Positions 1 to 8,854 of a DNA stretch of 15,601 nucleotides are shown one piece after another (position 1 is the first letter of the stretch; every line of letters starts with the position of its first letter). Below the pieces are notes generated by a model, which did not search any database, had not been told where the DNA came from, and was given only the letters and a program-made list of their open reading frames with translations. Source of the DNA: Chloroflexota bacterium (lineage in GTDB: Bacteria > Chloroflexota > Dehalococcoidia > Bin125); NCBI GenBank assembly GCA_027296805.1, contig JAPUIR010000264.1:1-15601 (forward strand). The letters are read 5' to 3'. The position numbers and the translations under genes were made by a program.

Positions 1-695
1 GAGCCGGTCACCGGGTCCTCGAACAGCCCGGTCTCCGACGCACCCCAATGGCGACTGTGCGCGACGCTGTCCTCCTCCAGCGTCTCTAGGGTGAAGGCGT
101 GCAGGCTGAAGAACCCCGCCTTCTCGCGCAGCTCAATCACGCGGCCCGCGTCGGGCCGGGCGTTGTCGAGCGCGGTCAGCGACCACAGCGGCACCATGAG
201 CTGCGGTGTCCCCGTGCTGACCACCTGGGCCGGGAAGTCGGGACGGACACTGTTCTCCGGCACCCGCAGCGCGATCGCCAGCTCCGTGCGGTTGACGCGC
301 CGCCCGAACGTTGGTTTCATTTGCGTCATCACGATCAGCGGCGGCGATGACGTGCGCCGCAGCTCCACGCGCACCACGCCCACGGGCAGCTCGATCGTCA
401 CTTCGTCCGTGCCGGCGTCGATCCTGCCGAGTTCCGCCAGAGCGTGCACGGTCGCGATGGTGGGATGGCCAGCCAGCGGCACCTCCTCGGCCGGGGTGAA
501 GTAGCGACAGCGAAAGTCGGCCACCTCCGAAGGCAACACGAACGCCGTCTCCGACAGGTTCATCTCGCGCGCGATGGCCAGCATCGCCTCCTCGGACAGG
601 CCGCTGGCATCGGGCAGGACGGCGCAGGCGTTGCCCGTCAGCGGCGTCGTTGTGAACGCGTCGACCTGGATCACGTCGTACTGTTGGCCGGTCAC
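1..695 (-). CDS. PhzF-family epimerase/isomerase-like protein (partial, C-terminus beyond window)
   Basis: The minus-strand frame stays open from a GTG at 695 to the window edge, giving about 231 residues of a protein that normally has 260-300. Recognisable PhzF landmarks appear in order: the N-terminal strand with DAFTTTPLTGNACAV (residues 12-26), MNLSETAFV (45-53) with the conserved catalytic-type Glu, FTPAEEVPLAGHPTIAT (66-82), and near the edge FEDPVTGS, the second half's signature. The family includes PhzF (phenazine biosynthesis isomerase) and many uncharacterised members with a duplicated diaminopimelate-epimerase-like fold. The substrate here is unknown, and no other phenazine genes are present, so phenazine production should not be assumed. 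The GTG start overlaps the TGA of the cyclo-ligase gene (GTGA, 4 bases), which suggests translational coupling and places the gene at the distal end of the pyrimidine operon. The family call is firm; the specific role is open. Confidence 0.9.
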   Translation of the reverse strand, partial: MTGQQYDVIQVDAFTTTPLTGNACAVLPDASGLSEEAMLAIAREMNLSETAFVLPSEVADFRCRYFTPAEEVPLAGHPTIATVHALAELGRIDAGTDEVTIELPVGVVRVELRRTSSPPLIVMTQMKPTFGRRVNRTELAIALRVPENSVRPDFPAQVVSTGTPQLMVPLWSLTALDNARPDAGRVIELREKAGFFSLHAFTLETLEEDSVAHSRHWGASETGLFEDPVTG

Positions 696-1282
696 GCGCG
701 TGCCTTTCTGGAGTCCAGCGTGCGCCGCTCGGTGATGACCCAGTCCAGCGCCACGTCCCGCTCCGACACGGGTACCCGTTCCACGACCTGCGCCTCGAAG
801 GCCAGCCCGATCGTCGTCGACGTTAGATCGACCAGGAAGCGGTCATAGTAACCCCGACCCCGTCCGAGCCGCCCGCCGGCCTCGTCGAAGGCTAGTCCCG
901 GTACCAAGACGACATCTGGCCGCGGCGCGTCCACCAGCTCGCAGTGGGCGGGATCGGGCTCCCACAGTCCCGTGGCGCTCACGATCAGTTCGTCCAGCGT
1001 CGTGAGCGCGAAGTGCTCCAAGGCGTCGTCGCCGGCCACGCGCGGACAGATCACCCGAGTGCCTCTCTCCAGGCAGTGATCGATGACCGCACGGGTCTCG
1101 ACCTCGCCCTCCAGCGCCCCCACGAACGTGTGGATGCTCGACGCGCGCTGAAAGATGGGGTGGTCGGACAGCCGCGCAGCGATCGCCGCCGCCCACGTCC
1201 GTTGGTCCTGGGGGGTGATCGACCGGCGCAATGCGCGCATCTTGCGTCGCAGCTCGGCCTTGTCGCTTCGCGGCTCGCTCAT
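692..1282 (-). CDS. fau: 5-formyltetrahydrofolate cyclo-ligase
   Basis: This 196-residue cytosolic protein belongs to the 5-formyltetrahydrofolate cyclo-ligase (MTHFS) family, which uses ATP to convert 5-formyl-THF to 5,10-methenyl-THF and so recycles an inhibitory folate. The length is normal for the bacterial family. The N-terminus has the usual basic helix (KAELRRKMRALRR, residues 8-20). The C-terminal half carries the family signature LVPGLAFDEAGGRLGRGRGY (126-145) followed by YDRFL, which forms the nucleotide and folate site. The ATG at 1282 lies 15 bases after the pyrK stop, with only a weak Shine-Dalgarno. The 3' end overlaps the PhzF start by 4 bases. Its place in a pyrimidine operon may reflect the folate requirement for thymidylate synthesis; that link is inference. 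Confidence 0.95.
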   Translation of the reverse strand: MSEPRSDKAELRRKMRALRRSITPQDQRTWAAAIAARLSDHPIFQRASSIHTFVGALEGEVETRAVIDHCLERGTRVICPRVAGDDALEHFALTTLDELIVSATGLWEPDPAHCELVDAPRPDVVLVPGLAFDEAGGRLGRGRGYYDRFLVDLTSTTIGLAFEAQVVERVPVSERDVALDWVITERRTLDSRKARA

Positions 1283-1297
1283 GTCGGTACCAGTGGG

Positions 1298-2071
1298 TTA
1301 GTAGACGTCTAGCAAGTCGAACCGCGGGCCGTCCTTGCAACAGAGCCGTACGCCCTTCTTGCTGAAGACGGCGCAGCCGTAGCAGATGCCCAAACCGCAA
1401 GCCATCTCCGTCTCCATCAAGATCTGGACGGCACGCCGCATGCCATCGCGCCGCACGACCTCGGCCATGCTGCGGAACATCGGCGTTGGACCGCAGGAGA
1501 GCGTCTGGTCGGCCCAGGGGAGGTAATCGGCGAAGAGGTCGGTCACGAGCCCCTCTCGTCCGACGGCGCCATCCTCGGTCGCCACGGCGTACTCCACCTC
1601 GGAGGGCAGAAGCTCCGCCGGGAAGACTCCGTCGGCCCTGCGGGCGCCGAAGCAGAGCACCAGGGAGTGCCCCTTTTCAATCTGCTCGTCCGCCAACGCC
1701 ACCAGCGGCGCGATTCCCACCCCGCCGCCCACCAACAGCAGATTGCCCGCTCCAGCGTTGACCGAGAAGCCGTGGCCGAGTGGCCCCGTCATCCTCGTGA
1801 TCTCGCCGGGCTGTTGCGCCGCCATCAGCCCGGTGACCTCCCCCACGATCTGGTAGAGGAGCGCGAATTGGCGCTCGCCGTCGCGCTCGCGAAAGCGGTA
1901 GTAGGAGAACGCCCGCGGCAACATCGGATCGAAGCCGGGCCTGGGCTGGACCATCGCGAACTGCCCCGGGGTCGCGCCGTGGGTCAGCTCCGGCCCTTGA
2001 TACCAAGTCACGAACGTGCCGGGATAGATCTCGTCACTCTCGACGACGGTCGCGTCGATGTGGTGGATCAC
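1298..2071 (-). CDS. pyrK: Dihydroorotate dehydrogenase B, electron-transfer subunit PyrK
   Basis: This 257-residue ferredoxin-reductase-fold protein passes electrons from the dihydroorotate dehydrogenase catalytic subunit (class 1B PyrD) to NAD+ through FAD and a [2Fe-2S] cluster. Visible landmarks are the FAD-binding strand [10 protein letters not shown] (residues 51-60), [11 protein letters not shown] (73-83), the glycine-rich nucleotide loop [15 protein letters not shown] (112-126), SCGPTPM (192-198), and a C-terminal cysteine cluster. That cluster holds C225, C230, C233 and C244 or C245, in [10 protein letters not shown] plus LCCKDGP. The cysteines are all present, so the cluster should be assembled. 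The gene starts at a GTG (2069-2071) that overlaps the carB TGA by 4 bases. The partner pyrD is not found in the window. Related flavodoxin-reductase-like subunits exist (hydrogenase and sulfide dehydrogenase), but the operon makes PyrK by far the best call. Confidence 0.94.
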   Translation of the reverse strand: MIHHIDATVVESDEIYPGTFVTWYQGPELTHGATPGQFAMVQPRPGFDPMLPRAFSYYRFRERDGERQFALLYQIVGEVTGLMAAQQPGEITRMTGPLGHGFSVNAGAGNLLLVGGGVGIAPLVALADEQIEKGHSLVLCFGARRADGVFPAELLPSEVEYAVATEDGAVGREGLVTDLFADYLPWADQTLSCGPTPMFRSMAEVVRRDGMRRAVQILMETEMACGLGICYGCAVFSKKGVRLCCKDGPRFDLLDVY

Positions 2072-5000
2072 GCCTGGGCCTCGATCGCGGTGTACTCGCT
2101 CATGGTGAGGACGCTGTAGTCCGATCGGCGCGCCCCCATCGATCGCACGGCGTGGATAGCGGTGTCGATGTTGGAGAAGAGCGGGATGCGGTGCTCCACG
2201 GCCGCACGCCGGATGTGGAAGCCGTCGCGCAGCGCGCCGCGCCGCCCCTCAGGCGTGTTGATGACCACGGTCACCTTCTGTTCGCGGATGATGTCCACCA
2301 CGTTGGGATGCTCTTCCGCCAGCCGTTTCGGGACGACCGTGACATCGAAGCCGAGGGCGGTCACGAGTTCGCCGGTGCCGGCCGTGGCGAAGAGGGTGTA
2401 CCCTGACTCGCCGAGCTGGCGCACCATCTCGATCGCGTCGGGCTTGTCCTTGTCGGCGATGCTGAGCAGCGCGGCGCCGCTTTCGGGCAGCGCCATGCCG
2501 GCCGCCAAGAGCGCTTTGGTCAGGGCGCCCTCCAGGTCCCGGTCGATGCCCATGACCTCGCCCGTCGACTTCATCTCCGGCCCGAGGTAGGTATCGACCC
2601 CGATCAGCTTCGCCATGCTGAAGACCGGGGCCTTGACGGCCACCAGGTTGCGCGTGGGCCAGAGCCCGTCCTCGTAGCCTTGCTCGCGGATGCTGCGCCC
2701 GAGCATGACGTTCACAGCCACCTCCACCATCGGCACTGTCGTCACCTTGCTGAGGAACGGCACGGTCCGGCTGGCGCGGGGGTTCACCTCTAGCACGTAG
2801 ACCGAGCTCTCCTCGCCGTCGCGCATCACGACGTACTGCATATTCATCAGACCGCGCACATTGAGCCCCAGCCCGACCTGCCGGGTGTAGTCGACAATGG
2901 TCTCCACCTCAGCAGCGCTCAGGTCCGGGGCCGGGTAGACGGCCATCGAGTCGCCGGAGTGGACCCCCGCCCGCTCCAAGTGCTCCATGACGCCGGGAAT
3001 CAGGACACTCTCCCCATCGCAGACCGCGTCGACTTCGACCTCGGTACCCGCCAGGTATTTGTCGATCAGCACCGGTTTGCCGGGAGACGAGGCCAGCGCT
3101 TGCGTCATGTAGCGCGCCAGCTCCCCCGCCGTTTGCACGATCTGCATCGCGCGCCCGCCCAGCACGTACGACGGCCGCACCAGAACCGGGTAGCTGATTG
3201 CGTCGGCCGCGCGGATCGCATCCTCGACGTTGGTCACCGTCGTCCCGGGCGGCTGCGGGATGCCCAGGTCGGCGAGGAACTGTTCGAAGCGGGAGCGGTC
3301 CTCGGCCAGGTCGATTGCGTTGGCGGACGATCCGAGAATCGGCTGGGCCGCGTTCTCGAGCGGACCGGCAAGATTGATCGCGGTTTGGCCGCCGAACTGC
3401 AAGATCGTGGGCACACCCTCGCCGTTGCCGTTCGCTTCGCCGCGCTCGTTGTCCAGGATGTCCCGGGTCGACTCTTCGTCGAGTGGTTCGAAGTAGAGCC
3501 GATCCGACACGTCGAAGTCGGTCGACACCGTCTCAGGGTTCGAGTTGGTCATGATCGCGGCGTAACCCGCTCCCTGCAGCGCCTGCGCCGCCTTGACCGA
3601 TGCGTAGTCGAACTCGATCCCCTGCCCGATCCGGATCGGTCCGCTGCCCACGACGAGCGCCCGTGGCCCAGGCTCTGGCTGCGCCTCGTTCTCCTCCTCG
3701 TAAGTGGAGTAGAAGTAGGGCGTCGCGGCGTCGAACTCCGCGGCGCAGGTGTCGACCATCTTGTAGACGGGGGTGATGCCCCATTCGATCCGGCGCTGCC
3801 GTACCTGTTCCGGGACTGAGCCTTCCAGGTTCGCGATCTGCTCGTCGGAGAAGCCCATCCGCTTGGCTTCTCGCAACAGCGCCGGCGTGAAGGGCTCCGC
3901 GAGCAAGCGCTGCTCCATCCGCACCAGACTTAACAGGCGGTCCAGGAACCAGGGGTCGATCTTCGTGGACCGCGCCAGCCTCATCACGTCGGGATCGCGG
4001 CGCAGGGCCGTCATGAGGTGCCAAATCCGGTTGTCGGAGGCCACGGCGCATGCGCTGAAGGCATCCTCAACCTCCGAGTCCTCCCACATCAGGGAGCGGC
4101 CGCCCACCTCCAGTGATCGCACCGCCTTCTGCAGCGAGGCTTCGAACGTGCGATCGATCGCCATCACCTCGCCGGTCGCCTTCATCTGTGTCCCCAGCGA
4201 ACGATCGCCCGCGCCAAACTTGTCGAAGGGCCAGCGCGGGATCTTGGTGACGACGTAGTCGAGGGCCGGTTCGAAGGCGGACATCGTTTTGCCGGTGACT
4301 TGGTTCGTGATCTCGTCGAGCCGCCGGCCGGTCGCGATCTTGGCCGCCACCCGCGCGATTGGATATCCGGTCGCCTTGCTGGCCAGCGCCGACGATCGGC
4401 TCACCCGCGGGTTGACTTCGATTACGTAATAGGGCAGCGACCCGTCGGCCGGCATCTCTCCCCAATCGAGCAGGTCGGGTCGGGGCGCGAGCGCGAGTTG
4501 GACGTTGCAACCGCCCTCGATCCCCAGGGCTCGGATGATCTTGATCGAGGCGGAGCGCAGCATCTGGTAGTCCTTGTCGGACAGGGTCTGGCTCGGCGCC
4601 ACCACGATCGAATCACCCGTGTGCACCCCCATCGGGTCGAGGTTCTCCATGTTGCAGACGGTGATGCAGGTGTCGGCCCCATCCCGCATCACCTCGTACT
4701 CGACCTCTTTCCAGCCCAGCAACGATTTTTCAACCAGGATCTGGCCGATCGGGCTCGCGTCCAGGCCATGCCCCGCAATCTCGTCGAGCTCCTCCGCGCT
4801 GTGCGCAAAGCCGCCCCCGGTGCCGCCCAAGGTGTAGGCCGGTCGCAGCGCGACGGGCAGTCCGATCTCGTGCATCGCAGCCCGCGCCTGCTCCAACGAC
4901 GTGCAGATGCGCGAGGGGGGGATCGGCTCGCCAATCTCTTGCATCAGCGTGCGGAAAAGCTCGCGGTCTTCGGCTTGCTGGATCGCCTTCAGGGGCGTTC

Positions 5001-5340
5001 CCAGCAGTCGTACCCCGTAGCGGTCCAGCACCCCGGCGTTGTGCAGATCGACCGCCAGGTTTAGCCCCACCTGTCCGCCCAGCGTCGGCAGGAGCCCGTC
5101 GGGGCGTTCACGCTCGATGATGCGCTCCACCACCGACACGGTCAGCGGTTCGATGTAGACCCGATCGGCCACCCCCTCGTCGGTCATGATCGTGGCGGGG
5201 TTGGAGTTGACCAGGACCGATTCCACCCCCTCTTCGCGCATGGCCTTGCAGGCCTGCGTGCCCGCGTAATCGAACTCGGCCGCCTGCCCGATCACGATCG
5301 GTCCGCTGCCCAGGATCAGCACCTTCTTCGGACGCTTCAT
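2068..5340 (-). CDS. carB: Carbamoyl-phosphate synthase, large subunit
   Basis: This 1090-residue synthetase subunit makes carbamoyl phosphate from bicarbonate, ammonia delivered by CarA, and two ATP. It has the expected duplicated architecture. The first half starts with [17 protein letters not shown] (11-27) and contains the ATP-grasp motif [13 protein letters not shown] (307-319). A helical linker spans about 400-550. The second half begins with [19 protein letters not shown] (563-581) and contains [10 protein letters not shown] (849-858). The C-terminal MGS-like allosteric domain (about 955-1085) keeps S960, K964, the TAGT turn (986-989), K1005 and N1028-T1029, where UMP, IMP or ornithine bind in relatives. 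An acidic, glycine-rich insertion ([10 protein letters not shown], 634-643) is unusual. The frame is open upstream to about 5700, but homology begins at the ATG at 5338-5340, which overlaps the stop of the membrane-protein gene as ATGA. Confidence 0.98.
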   Translation of the reverse strand: MKRPKKVLILGSGPIVIGQAAEFDYAGTQACKAMREEGVESVLVNSNPATIMTDEGVADRVYIEPLTVSVVERIIERERPDGLLPTLGGQVGLNLAVDLHNAGVLDRYGVRLLGTPLKAIQQAEDRELFRTLMQEIGEPIPPSRICTSLEQARAAMHEIGLPVALRPAYTLGGTGGGFAHSAEELDEIAGHGLDASPIGQILVEKSLLGWKEVEYEVMRDGADTCITVCNMENLDPMGVHTGDSIVVAPSQTLSDKDYQMLRSASIKIIRALGIEGGCNVQLALAPRPDLLDWGEMPADGSLPYYVIEVNPRVSRSSALASKATGYPIARVAAKIATGRRLDEITNQVTGKTMSAFEPALDYVVTKIPRWPFDKFGAGDRSLGTQMKATGEVMAIDRTFEASLQKAVRSLEVGGRSLMWEDSEVEDAFSACAVASDNRIWHLMTALRRDPDVMRLARSTKIDPWFLDRLLSLVRMEQRLLAEPFTPALLREAKRMGFSDEQIANLEGSVPEQVRQRRIEWGITPVYKMVDTCAAEFDAATPYFYSTYEEENEAQPEPGPRALVVGSGPIRIGQGIEFDYASVKAAQALQGAGYAAIMTNSNPETVSTDFDVSDRLYFEPLDEESTRDILDNERGEANGNGEGVPTILQFGGQTAINLAGPLENAAQPILGSSANAIDLAEDRSRFEQFLADLGIPQPPGTTVTNVEDAIRAADAISYPVLVRPSYVLGGRAMQIVQTAGELARYMTQALASSPGKPVLIDKYLAGTEVEVDAVCDGESVLIPGVMEHLERAGVHSGDSMAVYPAPDLSAAEVETIVDYTRQVGLGLNVRGLMNMQYVVMRDGEESSVYVLEVNPRASRTVPFLSKVTTVPMVEVAVNVMLGRSIREQGYEDGLWPTRNLVAVKAPVFSMAKLIGVDTYLGPEMKSTGEVMGIDRDLEGALTKALLAAGMALPESGAALLSIADKDKPDAIEMVRQLGESGYTLFATAGTGELVTALGFDVTVVPKRLAEEHPNVVDIIREQKVTVVINTPEGRRGALRDGFHIRRAAVEHRIPLFSNIDTAIHAVRSMGARRSDYSVLTMSEYTAIEAQA

Positions 5341-5645
5341 GGTTGCGGCGCCTGTCGCGTGTTCTCGGCCTCGGACCCCGCATCGGCGGCGGGCTTCTCG
5401 CTCTGCTCCTCCCGCACCAGCCACCCGGCCAACCCCGCGGCGACGACCGTCAGACCCGCGGCCAGGGGGAGCGTTGCCAGGGGTACTGCTACCAGCAGGA
5501 CCCCACAACGGATGTCGGGCTCGGACTGCACGAAGCAGTGCACCCCGAACGCGATCGCGGTCAGCCCGCCGGCCACGAAGATGATCGCCAAGCCCAGAAG
5601 AATCAGGCCCAGCCCACTCAACCCGCGCGGTCGCCGCGAGGCCAC
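5337..5645 (-). CDS. Small two-helix membrane protein between carA and carB
   Basis: I do not recognise this 102-residue protein. It has a basic N-terminus (MASRRPRG) and two strongly hydrophobic stretches, about residues 9-39 and 48-76. A highly polar tail of about 25 residues follows (REEQSEKP onward, rich in E, A and Q). The first basic segment suggests an N-in topology, so both termini would be cytoplasmic and the short loop QSEPDIR would face outward. Two cysteines, C37 and C47, flank this loop and could form a disulfide. The start is GTG (5643-5645), sharing one base with the TAG of the GNAT gene. The stop overlaps the carB ATG by 4 bases. This tight coupling on both sides argues that it is a real gene, even though the opposite reading frame of carB also runs through it. 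Its function is unknown. Confidence 0.75.
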   Translation of the reverse strand: MASRRPRGLSGLGLILLGLAIIFVAGGLTAIAFGVHCFVQSEPDIRCGVLLVAVPLATLPLAAGLTVVAAGLAGWLVREEQSEKPAADAGSEAENTRQAPQP

Positions 5646-6097
5646 TAGAGCGGCAGCTCGAACTGCATGTCCGGGTTGATGATCGGCACCAAGCCGCCAA
5701 TGCTGCTGAGGAAACTCAAAGCGGGTTCATTGCCGTCCGGCAAACGTCCCACGACGCGGCGGAAGCCATGCTCCCGGGCATGTTCCAGCAGGTGCTCCGC
5801 TAGGCGTGTTCCCAGGCCCATGCGACGGTGCCTGGACTTCAGCCAGACACCCAGTGTTGCGGTATCGGGATGCTGGGTGTCAAAGTCAAGTGCGCCGAAT
5901 CCTGCCACACTGCCGTCTAGCTCGGCCAAGAAGATCGCGCCGGCGTCGCCCTGCCGCTCCAGCCATTGCTCCGCCTGCGGGACGCTAAGCGGCTCGTCGA
6001 TGCCGACAGGATTGGGGTCGCTCACGACCTCAGCGGTCACCTCTGCGATCGCGGCTGCGTCGTCCGTGGACGCGCGCCGGAACACTGGCTCACTCAT
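5645..6097 (-). CDS. GNAT-family N-acetyltransferase
   Basis: This 150-residue single-domain GNAT protein would transfer an acetyl group from acetyl-CoA to an unknown amine. The order of elements fits the fold: an N-terminal strand and helix ([15 protein letters not shown], residues 6-20), the central strand [12 protein letters not shown] (61-72), strand 4 TATLGVWL (79-86), and the acetyl-CoA pyrophosphate loop [16 protein letters not shown] (89-104). After these come [20 protein letters not shown] (111-130) and the SSIGG turn. The ATG at 6095-6097 overlaps the carA end by 8 bases and has a strong Shine-Dalgarno (AAGGGAGGGAG) inside carA. The stop TAG shares a base with the next GTG start. 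Placement inside the carA-carB pair is unusual and raises the possibility that it acts on a protein or metabolite of pyrimidine synthesis, but nothing in the sequence shows the substrate. Confidence 0.9.
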   Translation of the reverse strand: MSEPVFRRASTDDAAAIAEVTAEVVSDPNPVGIDEPLSVPQAEQWLERQGDAGAIFLAELDGSVAGFGALDFDTQHPDTATLGVWLKSRHRRMGLGTRLAEHLLEHAREHGFRRVVGRLPDGNEPALSFLSSIGGLVPIINPDMQFELPL

Positions 6098-7226
6098 CGC
6101 TCCCTCCCTTCTTACGCCACTTCCGCGCGAGTTCCAGGAATTCGTCGAACAGGTAGCCGTTGTCGAGCGGGCCTGGCGACGCCTCCGAGTGGTACTGAAT
6201 CGAGACGACGGGATAGTCCCGATGCGTCAGCCCCGCCACCGTGCCGTCGTGCAGATTGATGTGCGTGACCTCCGTGCCTTCGGAGAGGTCGTCCGGGTCG
6301 ATCGCGTAGCCATGGTTCTGCGCCGTGATCGATACGTGGCCGTTGCGGAGATCTTTCACCGGGTGGTTGCCGCCCCGATGCCCGAATTTCAGCTTGAAGG
6401 TGTCCGCCCCCAGCGCCCGCCCGATCACCTGGTGACCGAGGCAGATCCCCATCAGCGGAATCTCGCCCAGCAAGACCTTCGCCAGCGCTACTTGCGAGTC
6501 GCGCAGCTGCGGGTCGCCCGGTCCCGGCGATAGCAGCACGCCGTCCGGCTCCAACGCTTTCACTTGGTCGGCGTCGCTGTCGGGCGGGATCACGGTGACT
6601 CGGCAGCCCCGCAGTCGGAGCTGCCGCGCGATGTTGTACTTCAGCCCCTCGTCCAGCACCACGATGTGGAGATCGCCGGTCGTTTCGCCCACGGGCCTCG
6701 GCTCGCCATCCCATTCGTACGGCTGCTTCGCGCCCACCGCGTCGATGAAGTCTTGGCTCTCGTAGGAGGGCGCTTCCGCGAGGCGGGTTCGCGCTCGCTC
6801 CAAGTCGGACGGATCCACGATCATCCCCTGCATGACGCCCTTCGAGCGGATCCGGCGCGTCACCGCGCGGGTGTCGACTCCCGCCAGCGCGGGCATCCCG
6901 TTGGCTAACAGATGCTCGCTGAGCGAGATGCCCCCGTGCGGATGCGACGGCGTGTCGCAGTCACTGCGCACGACCAGCCCCCGTACCTGGATCTGGCGGC
7001 TCTCATCGATCCGTGGCTCGATCCCGTAGTTGCCGATCAAGGGGTAGGTCAGCACCAGGATCTGACCGGAGTAGCTGGGATCGGTCAGCATCTCCTGGTA
7101 GCCGGTCATGGAGGTGTTGAACACCACCTCGCCCCACGCCTCACCGGGGTCGCCGATGCGGTGGCCCTGGAAGACGGAGCCGTCTTCCAGCACGAGCGCC
7201 GCCGGGATCTTCTCAGGCTCGCTCAT
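6090..7226 (-). CDS. carA: Carbamoyl-phosphate synthase, small (glutaminase) subunit
   Basis: This 378-residue class I glutamine amidotransferase subunit hydrolyses glutamine and channels ammonia to CarB. The N-terminal CPSase_sm domain starts AALVLEDGSVFQGHRIG (residues 9-25) and includes GEVVFNTSMTGYQEMLTDPS (32-51). The C-terminal glutaminase domain carries LSPGPGDP (232-239), the nucleophile C262 in GICLGHQ, and the H346/E348 pair in QYHSEASPGP. All catalytic residues are present and the length is typical. The reading frame is open far upstream to 7769 through pyrB, but the family's N-terminus matches the ATG at 7224-7226, which overlaps the pyrB stop as ATGA. The 3' end overlaps the GNAT gene rather than carB, which lies about 750 bases further on. 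Confidence 0.98.
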   Translation of the reverse strand: MSEPEKIPAALVLEDGSVFQGHRIGDPGEAWGEVVFNTSMTGYQEMLTDPSYSGQILVLTYPLIGNYGIEPRIDESRQIQVRGLVVRSDCDTPSHPHGGISLSEHLLANGMPALAGVDTRAVTRRIRSKGVMQGMIVDPSDLERARTRLAEAPSYESQDFIDAVGAKQPYEWDGEPRPVGETTGDLHIVVLDEGLKYNIARQLRLRGCRVTVIPPDSDADQVKALEPDGVLLSPGPGDPQLRDSQVALAKVLLGEIPLMGICLGHQVIGRALGADTFKLKFGHRGGNHPVKDLRNGHVSITAQNHGYAIDPDDLSEGTEVTHINLHDGTVAGLTHRDYPVVSIQYHSEASPGPLDNGYLFDEFLELARKWRKKGGSDE

Positions 7227-8224
7227 TCGCCCGTCCTGGCCAGTAGATAAAGCGCCGCCATCCGCACCGCAACGCCGTGCTGCACCTGCCGCTCCACCTC
7301 GCTCTGGATGCCGTGTGCCACGTCCGAGGAAATCTCGACGCCCTCGTTCATTGGTCCGGGATGGAGCAAGGGCGCCCCTTCGGCGGCCCGGGAGAGCCGT
7401 TCGCTGTTGACCTGATACAGAGACGCGTATTCCCTGAGCGACGGTAGGGAAGCGGCGCCCAGCCGCTCGCGCTGCACCCGCAGCGCCATCACCGCGTCGG
7501 CGCCCTCGATCGCCCGATCCAGGTTGTCCTCTATCGCCACCGACGGCAGGCCCCCGTCGGCGGCCGCCTCGAGGCCGACCGGCAGCAGCGTCCGCGGGCC
7601 GACGAGGGTCAGCGACGCGCCCAGCGTTGTCAGGGCCCACATGTTGGAGCGCGCTACCCGCGAGTGTTTGATGTCGCCCACGATCACGATCCGCTTGCCC
7701 TCCAGGCTGCCCAGTTTCTTGCGCAACGTGTACGCGTCCAGCAGTGCTTGGGTGGGGTGAGCGTGCCAACCGTCGCCGGCGTTGATGATGTGGGCGCTGG
7801 TGTGGCGCGCCGCCAAGTACGGCGCTCCCGAAGAGCCGTGTCGCAGGACCAAGACGTTGGCGCCCACCGCCTCGAGCGTTCGCACCGTATCGACCAGCGA
7901 CTCCCCTTTGTCGGCGCTGGAGCCGCTGCCCGCTAGGTTGATCACGTCGGCGCTCAGCACCTTGCCGGCCAACTCGAAGGACGCCCGGGTGCGCGTGCTC
8001 GGCTCGTAGAACAAGTTGACGACGGTGATGCCGCGTAAGGCCGGTGTTCGGGCTACCCGGCGGTGCAGCACCTCTTCCATCCCCTCCGCCGTCTCGAGCA
8101 GGAGCAGGATCTCTTCGCGGCTGAGCGTGTCCACGTCAAGCAGGTGCGTCCGTGACCAGGACTGCTCGGTGGGCTGGGCCGGGAGGGGTACGGCTTCGTT
8201 CGCGGCTTTGGGCTCAATCACCAT
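7223..8224 (-). CDS. pyrB: Aspartate carbamoyltransferase, catalytic chain
   Basis: This 333-residue cytosolic enzyme condenses carbamoyl phosphate with aspartate to carbamoyl-aspartate, the committed step of pyrimidine synthesis. The carbamoyl-phosphate site is clear: FYEPSTRTRASFE (72-84), K106 in the SADKGESLVDT loop, HPTQALLD (156-163) and LLHPGPMNEGVEI (286-298). An N-terminal tail of about 20 residues precedes the first conserved segment (RTHLLDVDTLS), a little longer than many homologues. The start is ATG at 8222-8224, preceded by a GGGGGAG Shine-Dalgarno that lies inside the end of pyrR. The pyrR stop is only 3 bases upstream and the 3' end overlaps carA by 4 bases. No pyrI regulatory chain is seen and no pyrC follows, which is unusual for the pyrR-pyrB arrangement. 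Confidence 0.98.
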   Translation of the reverse strand: MVIEPKAANEAVPLPAQPTEQSWSRTHLLDVDTLSREEILLLLETAEGMEEVLHRRVARTPALRGITVVNLFYEPSTRTRASFELAGKVLSADVINLAGSGSSADKGESLVDTVRTLEAVGANVLVLRHGSSGAPYLAARHTSAHIINAGDGWHAHPTQALLDAYTLRKKLGSLEGKRIVIVGDIKHSRVARSNMWALTTLGASLTLVGPRTLLPVGLEAAADGGLPSVAIEDNLDRAIEGADAVMALRVQRERLGAASLPSLREYASLYQVNSERLSRAAEGAPLLHPGPMNEGVEISSDVAHGIQSEVERQVQHGVAVRMAALYLLARTGE

Positions 8225-8227
8225 GGG

Positions 8228-8854
8228 TTACGCTCCCCCCTCGTGCTCGCGCGTCGTGCTCTGGCGGGCGCTCCCGTCGCCTCGCACCACGACCTCGTCG
8301 CTCCCGTCCACCTCCGTCAGATGCACTTCCACCACGTCATCGCGGTGCGTCGGCAGGTTCTTGCCCACGTAGTCGGGTCGAATTGGCAGCTCCCGATGGC
8401 CTCGATCCACCAGCACCGCTAGCTCAATCGTCGCGGGCCGCCCGTAGCCGATCAGCGCGTCCAGGGCGGCCCGGATCGAGCGGCCGGTGAACAGCACGTC
8501 GTCCAGCAGCACGATGACGCGGTCGTCGATCGATTCCGGGAGTTCGCTGGGTTGCACCAGCGGCGGCGCGTCGCGCAAGGAGAGGTCATCCCGATGCAGG
8601 CTGAAGTCGAGCGATCCCGTGACGACGTCGATGCCCTCGAAATCGCGGATGGCCGCGGCGATCCGCTGCGCCAGCGGCACGCCCCGCGTGCGCATGCCCA
8701 CCAGGACGAGTTGGCTGGCGTCGGCGTGCTGTTCCAGAATTTCATGCGCGATGCGGACGAGCGCGCGTCGGATCGCGTCGCTGTCCATGACCATCGTCTG
8801 GGCCGTTGCCGGAGGTGGCTCCGCGAAGCGTCCGTTGCCGCTGGTTCGAGCCAT
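8228..8854 (-). CDS. pyrR: PyrR bifunctional pyr operon regulator / uracil phosphoribosyltransferase
   Basis: This 208-residue phosphoribosyltransferase-fold protein belongs to a family that binds pyr mRNA when UMP or UTP is high and often has weak uracil phosphoribosyltransferase activity. The PRPP-binding loop is clear in VIVLLDDVLFTGRSI (113-127). Other PyrR landmarks are LVGMRTRGVPLA (51-62), DFSLHRDDLS (83-92) and LVDRGHRELPIRPDYVGKN (148-166). About 25 extra residues precede the usual start and about 20 polar residues follow the usual end. The ATG at 8854 is chosen because a GGGGGG Shine-Dalgarno (8861-8866) sits 6 bases upstream; a TTG at 8860 would leave no spacing. The ATG shares a base with the TGA of a possible leader peptide (TGATG). 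As first gene of the operon it probably controls everything downstream. Confidence 0.95.
   Translation of the reverse strand: MARTSGNGRFAEPPPATAQTMVMDSDAIRRALVRIAHEILEQHADASQLVLVGMRTRGVPLAQRIAAAIRDFEGIDVVTGSLDFSLHRDDLSLRDAPPLVQPSELPESIDDRVIVLLDDVLFTGRSIRAALDALIGYGRPATIELAVLVDRGHRELPIRPDYVGKNLPTHRDDVVEVHLTEVDGSDEVVVRGDGSARQSTTREHEGGA

Noticed and set aside
1..695. Phenazine biosynthesis locus
   Set aside because: Only a PhzF-family protein is present, without other phz genes. The family is broad and mostly unrelated to phenazines.
2959..3819. A 286-codon open frame antisense to carB
   Set aside because: It lies wholly opposite conserved CarB sequence and has shadow-like composition.
5341..5700. 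In-frame upstream extension of carB to about residue 1210
   Set aside because: The extra 120 residues are low-complexity and have no CarB similarity. They are the out-of-frame reading of the membrane-protein gene and part of the GNAT gene, and homology begins at the ATG at 5340.
7227..7769. In-frame upstream extension of carA by about 180 residues
   Set aside because: The extension is an Arg/Gly/Ala-rich shadow of pyrB. CarA homology starts at the ATG at 7226, which overlaps the pyrB stop.
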